Of a DNA stretch of 64,000 nt, positions 25,028 to 33,290 are shown piece by piece. Source of the stretch: an uncultured Paracoccaceae bacterium (GTDB taxonomy: Bacteria > Pseudomonadota > Alphaproteobacteria > Rhodobacterales > Rhodobacteraceae); NCBI GenBank assembly GCA_947497185.1, contig CANMFL010000005.1, forward strand, positions 186,001 to 250,000. The letters are read 5' to 3'. The notes below the pieces were generated by a model. That model was not told where the DNA came from. It searched no databases and was given only the letters and a program-made list of their open reading frames with translations. The stretch's first letter is position 1. Every line of letters begins with the position of its first letter. Made by a program: the position numbers and the translations under genes.

Positions 25028-25636
25028 TTAATCTTGCCCCGGGCGTTTGAGGCTAAAGAGATCACGCACGGTGCTGTAGTCTTTGTATCCAAGACGCGCG
25101 ACGGGATTGAAAGTTGTGACGTCGAATAGCCCGTCCTTGAGGCAAGTGTCGTCCATATGGATGCCCGTGACTTCGCCGATGACCATAGTGTTGTGATCGC
25201 CAGCAAGGTCCACAATCTGCGTTACCTTACATTCTAGCGCTGCGGGGGCCGCCGCGACACGCGGGCAATTGATGGTCTGCGCCTCTGCTTTTTCCAGCTC
25301 TGCCAGTGCAAATTCGTCCTGCGTTTTGTCCCACGGGCCGGACGTCAGGTTCATCGCATCTTTGAGCACAAAGCTGACGACGTTAACGACAAATACACCT
25401 GTCTCGCGGATATTAGCAGCAGTGTCTTTGGTCCCATCGCGGTCAGGTTTGGCGCCTGTTGACGCGAACATCACCTGTGGCGGGGTGTAGGCCACAGCAT
25501 TAAAAAACGAGTAAGGGGCGAGGTTATCGCGCCCGTCAGCGCCGCGTGTCGAGATCCAGCCAATCGGGCGGGGCGTGATGATGGCATTGAAAGGATTATG
25601 CGGCAAGCCATGGCCGTTTTTGGGTTCATAAAACAT
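25028..25636 (-). CDS. Flavin reductase-like (FMN-binding) protein
   Basis: The 202-residue protein has the flavin reductase-like split-barrel fold. The opening FNAIITPRPIGWISTRGADG, the NLAPYSFFNAVAYTPPQVMF segment and ETGVFVVNVVS are characteristic of the group that binds FMN and reduces it with NAD(P)H or supplies a monooxygenase. No partner oxygenase is next to it. It may be a stand-alone reductase of unknown substrate. Confidence 0.85.
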   Translation of the reverse strand: MFYEPKNGHGLPHNPFNAIITPRPIGWISTRGADGRDNLAPYSFFNAVAYTPPQVMFASTGAKPDRDGTKDTAANIRETGVFVVNVVSFVLKDAMNLTSGPWDKTQDEFALAELEKAEAQTINCPRVAAAPAALECKVTQIVDLAGDHNTMVIGEVTGIHMDDTCLKDGLFDVTTFNPVARLGYKDYSTVRDLFSLKRPGQD

Positions 25637-25718
25637 GACGGTAGTCCCTTAACCTTTGTGTGCAGTTTGGGTAGCGTGGTCTGGACCCTGACACCAGCCA
25701 AAAGCCCGAGCGACCAGC

Positions 25719-26234
25719 ATGCAAGAGATCAAGATACAGCTGGCGCGTGAAGTTCCGGCGGATTGGTGGGAAGTTGAAGAATTATACGATCTGACGTTCG
25801 CGCCTGGCCGGACTGCGTTGTCGTCGTATCGATTGCGTGAAGGTGTCGCGCCGCTGCCTGAATTGTGCTTAACGGCCCGCGATCCGTTGGGGATTTTGGC
25901 TGGTGTTGTGCGGTGCTGGCCTGCGCAAGTTGGCGATGCGCCTGCGGTTTTACTGGGCCCGATTGCCGTTCATCCGACGCGTCAAGGCGAGGGAATCGCT
26001 GCGATTTTAATGATGAACTGCATTGATGCGGCGCGTGCTGCTGGCTGGTCGCGAATTTTGCTAGTGGGGGATTACCCCTATTATCGCCGCTTCGGTTTTC
26101 ATCCCGTCGCAGACGTCATCATGCCGCCGCCGACGAACCCAGATCGTGTTTTGGGGCTGGCGTTGCGTGATGGAGCGTGGGATGGAATTACGGGCGATGT
26201 GCAGCGCCCGAAAGATTGTATTCGCCCTGCCTAG
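25719..26234 (+). CDS. GNAT N-acetyltransferase (YhbS-like)
   Basis: A 171-residue GNAT acetyltransferase of the YhbS-like type. LLGPIAVHPTRQGEGIAAIL is the CoA-binding motif A (R/Q-x-x-G-x-G/A), and ILLVGDYPYYRRFGFHPVAD is the family's terminal signature. The substrate is unknown. It is divergent from the flavin reductase gene and followed on the same strand by an EcsC family gene only 16 bases away, suggesting co-transcription. Confidence 0.85.
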   Translation: MQEIKIQLAREVPADWWEVEELYDLTFAPGRTALSSYRLREGVAPLPELCLTARDPLGILAGVVRCWPAQVGDAPAVLLGPIAVHPTRQGEGIAAILMMNCIDAARAAGWSRILLVGDYPYYRRFGFHPVADVIMPPPTNPDRVLGLALRDGAWDGITGDVQRPKDCIRPA

Positions 26235-26250
26235 AGCCCATCTAGGGTTA

Positions 26251-27075
26251 ATGAGCAAACCAAAAAGTGACGCGCCCCTCATGTCTGATCAATCAAAATC
26301 TGTTGCGTTGGACGACAAAACGTTAAAGCAGATCAAGGCTTTGGCTGTGCGCCAATCTGCGGCGAACGGCCTGTTGATGAAGGCGATTAATTACGTCGGT
26401 GGTCAGGTCGAAAGCGGGATGAACGTGCTTCCGAAAGGTGTCCGCAGTCAGATTGATAGTGTCGCGCGGATTGCGCTTGAAAAGAGTTTTAACGTCGCGG
26501 CGAAGACGCGAACCGGACGGTTTGGTCGCGCTGTTGGCACGGATCGATTGCACCGGATTTTGGGAACCGTGTCAGGGGCAATTGGCGGGATTGCGGGCGT
26601 CGGCACCGCGTTAACCGAGTTGCCATTTGCGACGACGGTCATTTTTCGATCCGTACAAGCGGTGGCCGAAGAATACGGTGAAGACCCGCAATCCGAGGAA
26701 ACGCGGATGCAGTGCCTTGCCGTTTTTGGATCGGGCGGGCCGGGGGACGAAGATGACGGCGTGAACACGTCCTTTGTCGGCGCGCGGTTAAGCCTGACAG
26801 GGCCGGCGTTGAACACTTTGATTAGCAAAATTGCGCCGCGATTTGCGACGGTTATGTCCCAAAAACTGGCGTCGCAATCGGTTCCTGTGCTGGGCGCGAT
26901 TGCCGGAGCTGGCACAAATTATGCATTTGTGAACTATTATATCAGCATGGCGCATGTGCATTTTGGCCTGCGGAAATTGATGCGCGAACATGGTGAAGAT
27001 GCAGTTCTGGACGCGTTTCACGGCTATTCACTGACCGATGCTACGCCAATAAAAGCCGCGAAACCAAATACTTAA
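26251..27075 (+). CDS. EcsC family protein
   Basis: A 274-residue protein of the EcsC family. The glycine-rich hydrophobic segment GTVSGAIGGIAGVGTALTEL followed by PFATTVIFRSVQAVAEEYGED, and later VPVLGAIAGAGTNYAFVNYY, are the family's hallmark and may associate with membranes. In Bacillus EcsC sits beside the EcsAB transporter, but members in proteobacteria have no known role. The ATG at 26251 is used; another in-frame methionine ten codons later is also possible. Its stop codon interlocks with that of the convergent ptsP gene in TTAA. Confidence 0.85.
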   Translation: MSKPKSDAPLMSDQSKSVALDDKTLKQIKALAVRQSAANGLLMKAINYVGGQVESGMNVLPKGVRSQIDSVARIALEKSFNVAAKTRTGRFGRAVGTDRLHRILGTVSGAIGGIAGVGTALTELPFATTVIFRSVQAVAEEYGEDPQSEETRMQCLAVFGSGGPGDEDDGVNTSFVGARLSLTGPALNTLISKIAPRFATVMSQKLASQSVPVLGAIAGAGTNYAFVNYYISMAHVHFGLRKLMREHGEDAVLDAFHGYSLTDATPIKAAKPNT

Positions 27076-29315
27076 ACCTGATAGGCGAGCCAGTCTGCGA
27101 CGGCGCGACGCACAGATGTGTCACCATCCGCGATTGAGGCGTCAATGATTTTGCGCACTTCGCCTAAGTCCACGCGCCGCAGGATGTGTTTAACAGGCCC
27201 GACAGACGCGGGGCGCATCGAGAGCGACCGCAGCCCGAGCGCGGCAAAGCACAGCGCCTCGACGGGACGACCCGCATCTTCGCCGCAGAATGACAGCTTT
27301 GTGCCGGTTTTTTCGCAACGCGCGATGACCATCTGAAGGAAGGACAAAAAGCTGGGCGACAGCGTGTCATACCGTTTGCGCACACGTTCGTTTTCACGGT
27401 CAGCGGCAAAGAAAAACTGCTTTAGATCGTTGCCGCCGATTGAAATGAAATCGACCTCTTCGAAAAACGCATCGGGCGCATAGGCAAGCGATGGGGTTTC
27501 CATCATCGCGCCGACTTCAAATGACGACGGCACCGGATGACCGAGCCGTTTTTCGCGGGCCAATGCCTTGTTCATCTCGGCTTTGGCGGCTTTGAATTCT
27601 TCGTACAAGGTGATGAACGGGAACATGACGGTTAACGGCCGACCGTTGGCCGCGCGGATCAGGGCCTGTAGCTGCATCCGCAAAACGCCCGGTTTATCGA
27701 GCCCCACGCGGATCGCACGCCAGCCCATCGCGGGGTTGGGTTCGTCGTTGGGTTTCATGTAGGTCAGCACCTTGTCCGACCCAATATCAAGCGTGCGGAA
27801 GGCGACGCGTTTGCCTGCTGCGGCGTTCATGACAGTGGAATAAAGCGATGACAGCTCGCCGCGCCGTGGCATCTTGTTACGAACCAAGAACTGCAATTCG
27901 GTGCGGAACAGGCCGACGCCTTCGGCACCGGACCCTGCCAGCGACGGCAAATCAGCCATCAAACCTGCGTTCATATCGAGCCGGATCACCGAGCCGCATT
28001 TGGTTTCGGCGGGCAGATCACGGATCGAGGCGTAGCGTTCTTGCGCCCGTGCTTGCATCGCGATTTTCTCGCGGAATGCGCCTTTGACGGTTTCGTCGGG
28101 GCGCAAGTGCACGATGCCTTGGTCGCCGTCGACCAGCATGTTGTCACCGTTAAGTGCTTGGATAACCACGCCTTTCGCGTTTATCACGAGCGGGATAGCC
28201 CATGCGCGCGCGACGATTGTGGCGTGCGATCCGACTGATCCTTCTTCGAGAACGATGCCGCGCAGTTTCTTGCCGTAGTCCAGCAATTCACCGGGCCCGA
28301 TGTTCTTTGCGACAAGGATCGGATTGTCGGGCATGTCGGCGCCGGTTTCTGTCCCTTGGCCCGTCAAAATACGCAGCAATCTGTTCGACAGATCGTCGAG
28401 ATCGTTCAGGCGTTCGCGCATGTAGGCGTCGCCTGCATGGCTCAGGCGGGCCTTGGCGAGCGATTGTTCTTTTTCGACGGCAGCTTCGGCAGAGAGCCCG
28501 TTTTCAACGTCGTCTTCCATCCGTTTTTTCCAACTGCGCGAGTTGGCAAACATGCGGTAGGCTTCGAGAATTTGTTTTTGCTCGCCGTTCAGTGACCGAT
28601 TGCCAGAGAGCATATCGTCGACAGAGCTGCGTAGCGTTTCAATCGCTTCGCGAAGGCGTGCGAGTTCCGCGACGGGATCGTCAGAGATCGGGTTTGTGAC
28701 GACGACGCGAGGTTCATGAAGGTAAACGCGGCCTTCGGCGGCCCCTTCTTGCGCGATTGTGCCTTTGATCAGGCTAGAGCGTTGGTGCGGTGCGGCGAGG
28801 GCTGCGCCTTCGCCGATGAATGCCCCAAGTTCGGTCATTTCAGCCAGCACCATGGCGACAACTTCGAGCGCGTAAACTTCGTCTGTGGTGAACTGGCGTG
28901 CTTCTTTCGACTGCACGACGAGCACGCCGAGAATGTCCCCGACGCGCTGCACAGGTACGCCGCAGAACGACGAAAACCGTTCCTCGCCGGTTTCTGGCAT
29001 GTAGCGGAAACCACGTTCAGAAGGGGCATCAGCGGTGTTAATCACGCGACGCGAACGGGCGGTACGACCGACAAGACCTTCGCCCAAACGCATACGTGTT
29101 TCGTGAACGGCCGCAGCATCAAGCCCTTCGGTCGCACAGAGTTCGAGGGTATCAGCATCGCGGAAAAGATAGATCGAACATACTTCGACACGCATTGACG
29201 ACGCGATCAACTTGACGATCTCGTCAAGCCGTTCCTGACCAGCACTTTGTCCAGCCATCGTTTTCCGCAGCTTGCCAAGCAGCTTTCTGCTTTCGGATTC
29301 AAACCGGTGCGGCAT
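27072..29315 (-). CDS. ptsP: Nitrogen-type phosphotransferase enzyme I (PtsP)
   Basis: A 747-residue PEP-protein phosphotransferase. An N-terminal GAF sensor domain (about residues 15-155) is followed by the PEP-utiliser N-terminal helices, the phospho-histidine domain with H364 in VGSHATIVARAWAIP, and the TIM-barrel PEP-binding domain with GVGLFRTELQFL and late SIGGNDLKQ and FCGEDAGRP. This is the first enzyme of the nitrogen PTS, which passes phosphate to NPr and EIIA-Ntr and regulates rather than transports. The partner genes are not in the window. It is a single gene with a long upstream region. Confidence 0.95.
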   Translation of the reverse strand: MPHRFESESRKLLGKLRKTMAGQSAGQERLDEIVKLIASSMRVEVCSIYLFRDADTLELCATEGLDAAAVHETRMRLGEGLVGRTARSRRVINTADAPSERGFRYMPETGEERFSSFCGVPVQRVGDILGVLVVQSKEARQFTTDEVYALEVVAMVLAEMTELGAFIGEGAALAAPHQRSSLIKGTIAQEGAAEGRVYLHEPRVVVTNPISDDPVAELARLREAIETLRSSVDDMLSGNRSLNGEQKQILEAYRMFANSRSWKKRMEDDVENGLSAEAAVEKEQSLAKARLSHAGDAYMRERLNDLDDLSNRLLRILTGQGTETGADMPDNPILVAKNIGPGELLDYGKKLRGIVLEEGSVGSHATIVARAWAIPLVINAKGVVIQALNGDNMLVDGDQGIVHLRPDETVKGAFREKIAMQARAQERYASIRDLPAETKCGSVIRLDMNAGLMADLPSLAGSGAEGVGLFRTELQFLVRNKMPRRGELSSLYSTVMNAAAGKRVAFRTLDIGSDKVLTYMKPNDEPNPAMGWRAIRVGLDKPGVLRMQLQALIRAANGRPLTVMFPFITLYEEFKAAKAEMNKALAREKRLGHPVPSSFEVGAMMETPSLAYAPDAFFEEVDFISIGGNDLKQFFFAADRENERVRKRYDTLSPSFLSFLQMVIARCEKTGTKLSFCGEDAGRPVEALCFAALGLRSLSMRPASVGPVKHILRRVDLGEVRKIIDASIADGDTSVRRAVADWLAYQV

Positions 29316-29508
29316 GTCGTTCCCCCCTTTGGGTATTGTGACCGCTATATGTGGTATTGCACGGAAATGGGAGGGCTAAAGCCGCCGCTTGCGCAAAAAT
29401 TCACCCATAGGGGGATATCTGATTTCGGGTAAGTCTTAGGCGTGTATTTTGAGCGCGGCGCATGTCTTTTCAGCGAAGTTTGGATTGCAGGATGCGCGGC
29501 GGCGGGTG

Positions 29509-30303
29509 CTAGCTGTTATCCCCACCGATCAATGCAAATGCGCGCAGGATGTTTTCGGGCGTGTCCGTTTCAGACATGATTTGCGGTTTGCGTGCCCATT
29601 TGAGGATGTCTTTTGTGGTTTGTGGGATTTTCTGTAGCACGCAAGGAAGGTGGCAATGCAATTTACCGCGTCGGTAATTTGTGCCTGTCAGCTTGTAGCC
29701 GAGCAGGAAATTTTGATCTCCGTAGAAACCAGGTAAATAGGTGGTAAATGCGATGACATGACCGCCGGATAGACCGTCAATCGTGGAAAACCCCGCGGCT
29801 TGTGCGAAGGCAAAACCCAAGCATTCTTTAATCAAGCTGGGGTGGCGCACCGTGATCCGGTTTGTGGTTGTGTCATCGTAAAACTCTGGCGGCCGGGCGA
29901 AAACCCGTAGGCGGCAGGTCCGCCCGTCGCGTTTGAATTGAACGAGGTGCAGCATGTAGCACTGCGTGGGGTATTGCCACGTACTCCACTCTAGGTAGAT
30001 GCCGTCAGGCAGGATGTCGTGTGATGGCGGAATTAAGGTGTGGCCGGAGGGCAAGGGGTGCGCTGCGGTTTGCTGAAGCAGTGGCGTCGTGTAGATATCC
30101 GTGCTCACGTCGAAATAATTGCAAATGCGGACCAACATATCGGGCCTCGGAAACGAGGTGCCGGATAGAAACCGTTGAAATTGTGACCGATGAATACCAA
30201 GCGCATCACACACATGATTAATTGACGGCTGTGTGACCAGCAGTTGCCGTAGATTTTTACCAAAGGTATTCCGGATGTCTTGCGATGTTGGCTCCACCGG
30301 CAT
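29509..30303 (-). CDS. XRE-type helix-turn-helix protein with an unknown C-terminal domain
   Basis: The 264-residue protein starts with an XRE-like helix-turn-helix (residues 10-70: FGKNLRQLLVTQPSINHVCD, ALGIHRSQFQRFLSGTSFPR) and continues ICNYFDVSTD. The rest is unlike phage repressors: LPDGIYLEWSTWQYPTQCYM, VQFKRDGRTCRLRVFARPPE and YKLTGTNYRRGKLHCHLPCV suggest a beta-rich sensing domain. It may be a transcription factor that binds a small molecule. A GGAGG directly before the ATG gives a strong start. No target operator could be assigned, and the gene stands alone. Confidence 0.72.
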   Translation of the reverse strand: MPVEPTSQDIRNTFGKNLRQLLVTQPSINHVCDALGIHRSQFQRFLSGTSFPRPDMLVRICNYFDVSTDIYTTPLLQQTAAHPLPSGHTLIPPSHDILPDGIYLEWSTWQYPTQCYMLHLVQFKRDGRTCRLRVFARPPEFYDDTTTNRITVRHPSLIKECLGFAFAQAAGFSTIDGLSGGHVIAFTTYLPGFYGDQNFLLGYKLTGTNYRRGKLHCHLPCVLQKIPQTTKDILKWARKPQIMSETDTPENILRAFALIGGDNS

Positions 30304-30536
30304 CTGTACCTCCCGACATAACCAAATTTACCAACCTTCTTCACAATAGGCCTTTTTTACGACGCTGAAAAGCTGCGCTTTTGGTCCTACGGATAGGACG
30401 GCGTGTTCGTTTTTCGCACCGCTGGGCGCGTGTTAGGACATGTTAATGGATGCACTTGCGGGTAGAATAACCTCGGGTTCCTCAATGTTACGAAAGAAAG
30501 CTGGCCGCATGTTCGGGGCCTAGAAGGGTGGGGTGT

Positions 30537-30860
30537 ATGAATGTGTTGAATATTGGAAACAAAGCTGCGAGCCGCCGCTTCTTGGGTCGGCTTTGGGCAG
30601 GTCTTAGGCGGTTGGTTCTGGCGGGTCATGCGGGGCCGCAAGTGGCGCGGCGCACGCCGGACGCTGTCACCGAATTATACGAATGCGCCGCCCGCATGGA
30701 AGGCATTGCCTACGACCTCGCCGGGACCGAAAGCGAGGCACGTGTGGTGAAATTAATGCATTTGTCCTGCCATCTTGAAGCGTTCGCGACTGAGATCGCA
30801 AAACGAGATGCCCGCGACGTAGTTCATCGCCCGACAACATACATACCAGAGAGGAAATAG
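30537..30860 (+). CDS. Hypothetical protein, 107 residues
   Basis: A small basic protein, rich in arginine, that starts MNVLNIGNKAASRRFLGRLW. The middle is probably helical (DAVTELYECAARMEGIAYDL, HLSCHLEAFATEIAKRDA). No membrane segment or known motif is visible. A GTG three codons upstream is an alternative start; an AGAAGGG lies at 30522-30528. It stands between the XRE regulator and lysC, and the start is preceded by about 230 bases of non-coding DNA. I do not recognise the family. Confidence 0.55.
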   Translation: MNVLNIGNKAASRRFLGRLWAGLRRLVLAGHAGPQVARRTPDAVTELYECAARMEGIAYDLAGTESEARVVKLMHLSCHLEAFATEIAKRDARDVVHRPTTYIPERK

Positions 30861-30892
30861 CCGCGAGGGGGGCTGACGAGACTTGGTAGAGG

Positions 30893-30913
30893 CGGGGCCG
30901 TTTGAAGGCCCCG
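30893..30913. terminator. Possible terminator stem between convergent genes
   Basis: CGGGGCC (30893-30899) and GGCCCCG (30907-30913) form a perfect 7-bp GC stem with a 7-base loop. Neither side has a real T run, so function as a terminator is uncertain. It lies between the 107-residue gene and lysC. Confidence 0.4.
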
Positions 30914-30941
30914 TCAATCTATTGGTAACTGGCCGCTAAGA

Positions 30942-32180
30942 TCAGGCCGTTTTTTCCAGCTCGAACGCATCATGAAGCGCCTGCACAGCGAGTTCCATGT
31001 ATTTGCGATCAATCAGCACCGAGATTTTGATCTCGGAGGTTGTGATAACTTTGATGTTGATGCCTTCGGCCTGAAGCGAGGCGAACATTTTCGCCGCAAC
31101 ACCTGCGTGCGAACGCATTCCGATGCCCACGACAGACACCTTGGCGACGCCATTGTCTGTGACCAGATCGTGGTAGTTGATGTCGCCGGATGCCATTGCG
31201 TCTGCCATCGCTTTTTCAGCGCGGACAACCTGATCGACAGGGCAGGAGAAGGTCATGTCGGTGCGACCTTCCTCGGAGATGTTCTGAACGATCATATCGA
31301 CGTTCACGCCTGCCTCGGCCAAGGGGCCAAAGATCGCGGCGGCAATTCCGGGGCGGTCAGCCACAGAGATCAGCGTCATTTTTGCTTCGTCACGGCTGTA
31401 TGCCACGCCTGCTACTGCGTTCTGTTCCATGATTTCCTCCTCATCGCAGACGAGCGTTCCGGCGTCGTCCGATGGTTCTTCAAATGATGATAGCACGCGC
31501 AGGCGCACTTTGTACCGCATGGCCAGTTCGACCGACCGTGTTTGTAGGACTTTTGCGCCAAGCGACGCCAGTTCCAGCATTTCTTCAAATGCGATTTTGT
31601 CGAGCTTGCGGGCCTTATCTGTGATCCGTGGGTCGGTGGTGTAAACCCCGTCCACGTCCGTATAAATATCGCAGCGTTCCGCATCAAAAGCGGCGGCAAA
31701 AGCCACAGCCGTGGTGTCGGACCCGCCGCGACCCAGCGTGGTAATCCGGCCTTCGGGGCTGATCCCTTGGAAGCCCGCAACAACCGCGACCTTCATGCCT
31801 TCGCCGAATTTGGCGGTGATGTTGTCGGTTGGGATTTCTTCGATTCGTGCGGAGGAATGGGCGGAATTGGTTTTCAGCGGCACCTGCCAGCCTTGCCAAC
31901 TGCGGGCCGGAATTTCCATTTCCTGCAACCGCAGCGCCATCAGGCCAGCCGTGACGTTTTCTCCAGACGAGACAATCGCATCGTATTCACGCGCGTCATA
32001 CAGCGGTGACGTCTCGTCCACCCAGCCGACCAATTCATTAGTCTTGCCGGACATGGCAGAGACAATGACGATGACGTCGTAGCCTTTGGCCACTTCTACG
32101 GCGACACGTTTCGAGGCCCGCGCAATGCGGTCGAGGTTTGCGACGGACGTACCGCCGAATTTCATCACTAGCGTTGGCAT
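30942..32180 (-). CDS. lysC: Aspartate kinase
   Basis: This 412-residue enzyme phosphorylates aspartate in the first step toward lysine, threonine and methionine. The N-terminal VMKFGGTSVANLDRIARA is diagnostic; GRGGSDTTAVAFAAAFDAER carries the substrate site. Two ACT domains at about residues 265-335 and 345-405 (the second starting VSVVGIGMRSHAGVAAKMFA) provide feedback regulation. The internal ATG at 32180 matches the family start. A double palindrome lies 71-112 bases upstream. Confidence 0.96.
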   Translation of the reverse strand: MPTLVMKFGGTSVANLDRIARASKRVAVEVAKGYDVIVIVSAMSGKTNELVGWVDETSPLYDAREYDAIVSSGENVTAGLMALRLQEMEIPARSWQGWQVPLKTNSAHSSARIEEIPTDNITAKFGEGMKVAVVAGFQGISPEGRITTLGRGGSDTTAVAFAAAFDAERCDIYTDVDGVYTTDPRITDKARKLDKIAFEEMLELASLGAKVLQTRSVELAMRYKVRLRVLSSFEEPSDDAGTLVCDEEEIMEQNAVAGVAYSRDEAKMTLISVADRPGIAAAIFGPLAEAGVNVDMIVQNISEEGRTDMTFSCPVDQVVRAEKAMADAMASGDINYHDLVTDNGVAKVSVVGIGMRSHAGVAAKMFASLQAEGINIKVITTSEIKISVLIDRKYMELAVQALHDAFELEKTA

Positions 32181-32250
32181 CGCATTTCCTTTGCCCCACC
32201 GAAATTTCACGCTTCCTTAGACTGCTGGCAGCAGGGGGGCAAGCGGGCGA

Positions 32251-32292
32251 CGATTTTTCCAGAAAAATCGGACAAATTTTCGCGAAAATTTG
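32251..32292. repeat. Double 20-bp palindrome element, copy 2
   Basis: CGATTTTTCCAGAAAAATCG (32251-32270, mismatched only at the centre) and CAAATTTTCGCGAAAATTTG (32273-32292, perfect) are separated by GA, exactly as in copy 1 at 18751. CAAGCGGGCGA precedes it. It lies between the DUF1178 gene and lysC. Confidence 0.8.
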
Positions 32293-32303
32293 GGATTGAA
32301 CGC

Positions 32304-32714
32304 TTAGTTGGTTTTTTTGGTCGGCACGAAGGGCAGGGGCAGAACGGGAATGCCGTCCGCGAGCAGTTGTTTGGTGTCTGCCATTGTCGCTTGTCCGTAG
32401 ATCGCGCGTTCGGGCGCGTCGCCTAGATGCATGGCCCGTGCCTCGGTCGAAAAATCTGTGCCGACGTCTGTGGCGTTGCTTTCCACGTATTTCTTGAGCT
32501 TCGCGATGTCGGTGTCTTCGTCGCGCAAGCGGGGTGCGGTGATCGCGTCGGACGTGGCAACTTTGGGTGCCATCAGTGCTTTGCGGATATCGCTGTCGCC
32601 GCAGACTGTGCAGTTGACCATGTGCGATTTGAGCAACGTGTCGCAGTCTGTCCCTGACCGGAACCAGCTGTCGAACGTGTGATCATTGGCGCAGGTTAGA
32701 TCAAAGCGGATCAT
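32304..32714 (-). CDS. DUF1178 family protein
   Basis: A 136-residue protein of the DUF1178 family. The start MIRFDLTCANDHTFDSWFRS and the HMVNCTVCGDSDIRKALMAP segment, with cysteines that may bind a zinc ion, are typical. The C-terminal IYGQATMADTKQLLADGIPV is also conserved. No function is known for the family, which is widespread in alphaproteobacteria. It is upstream of lysC on the same strand, separated by the double palindrome. Confidence 0.85.
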   Translation of the reverse strand: MIRFDLTCANDHTFDSWFRSGTDCDTLLKSHMVNCTVCGDSDIRKALMAPKVATSDAITAPRLRDEDTDIAKLKKYVESNATDVGTDFSTEARAMHLGDAPERAIYGQATMADTKQLLADGIPVLPLPFVPTKKTN

Positions 32715-32780
32715 GGGGTTTTAGGCTTTCAAAGCGGGTGCTGTTATAAAAGTAGGGATCGGTGCCCGGATCGCAAGGGC

Positions 32781-33257
32781 CTAACGTTTGACCATCGCGG
32801 GCGTAAAGCTGGCGATAATCCGTTTGAGTTCCGGTTCTTTGACCTTTGACGCGGCTTTTGACAGGCTGACCCATTTGCGGCGACGCTGGTGGGCTTCGGG
32901 CCACTCGCTATGCACAGCGGTGATTTTGACGGGGTAGACCAGCGTGATCACCGGTAAGACCTCGGTTCCGATCGTTTTTTGGTAGGTGTAGACGCCAAGG
33001 CAGCGATCATAGGCTTTGCCTGTTAACCCTGCTTCTTCCCACGCTTCGGTTGCTGCAGCCTGTGCAGGCGTTTGTTTGTGCATCGGCCACCCTTTGGGCA
33101 GGATCCAGCGTTTGGTCCGCCGTGTGGTGATGATACAGACCTCGACCTTGTTCTTGCGGATCCGATAACACAGGGCCGCAAATTGCGTCCTGACGTCAGT
33201 TTTCCCAACGCGGTTCAGCCTCAGCGGAAGTTGTTTTGGTTTTATCGCTTTGGGCAT
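32781..33257 (-). CDS. NUDIX hydrolase with an altered Nudix box
   Basis: A 158-residue NUDIX fold protein. WILPKGWPMHKQTPAQAAAT followed by EAWEEAGLTGK is the Nudix box region, but it departs from the consensus G-x5-E-x7-R-E-x2-E-E-x-G: Q replaces the first glutamate and T the arginine. The metal-binding EE pair remains. The form is similar to the diphosphoinositol-polyphosphate/diadenosine branch, whose natural substrate in bacteria is unclear. Start at 33257. Confidence 0.8.
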   Translation of the reverse strand: MPKAIKPKQLPLRLNRVGKTDVRTQFAALCYRIRKNKVEVCIITTRRTKRWILPKGWPMHKQTPAQAAATEAWEEAGLTGKAYDRCLGVYTYQKTIGTEVLPVITLVYPVKITAVHSEWPEAHQRRRKWVSLSKAASKVKEPELKRIIASFTPAMVKR

Positions 33258-33290
33258 GGCGCTTTGCGTATCGCGGATTAGGTATAGGCT

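Noticed and set aside
28202..28699. Long frame antisense to ptsP
   Set aside because: Arginine- and cysteine-rich translation without any recognisable pattern; the opposite strand is a clear enzyme.
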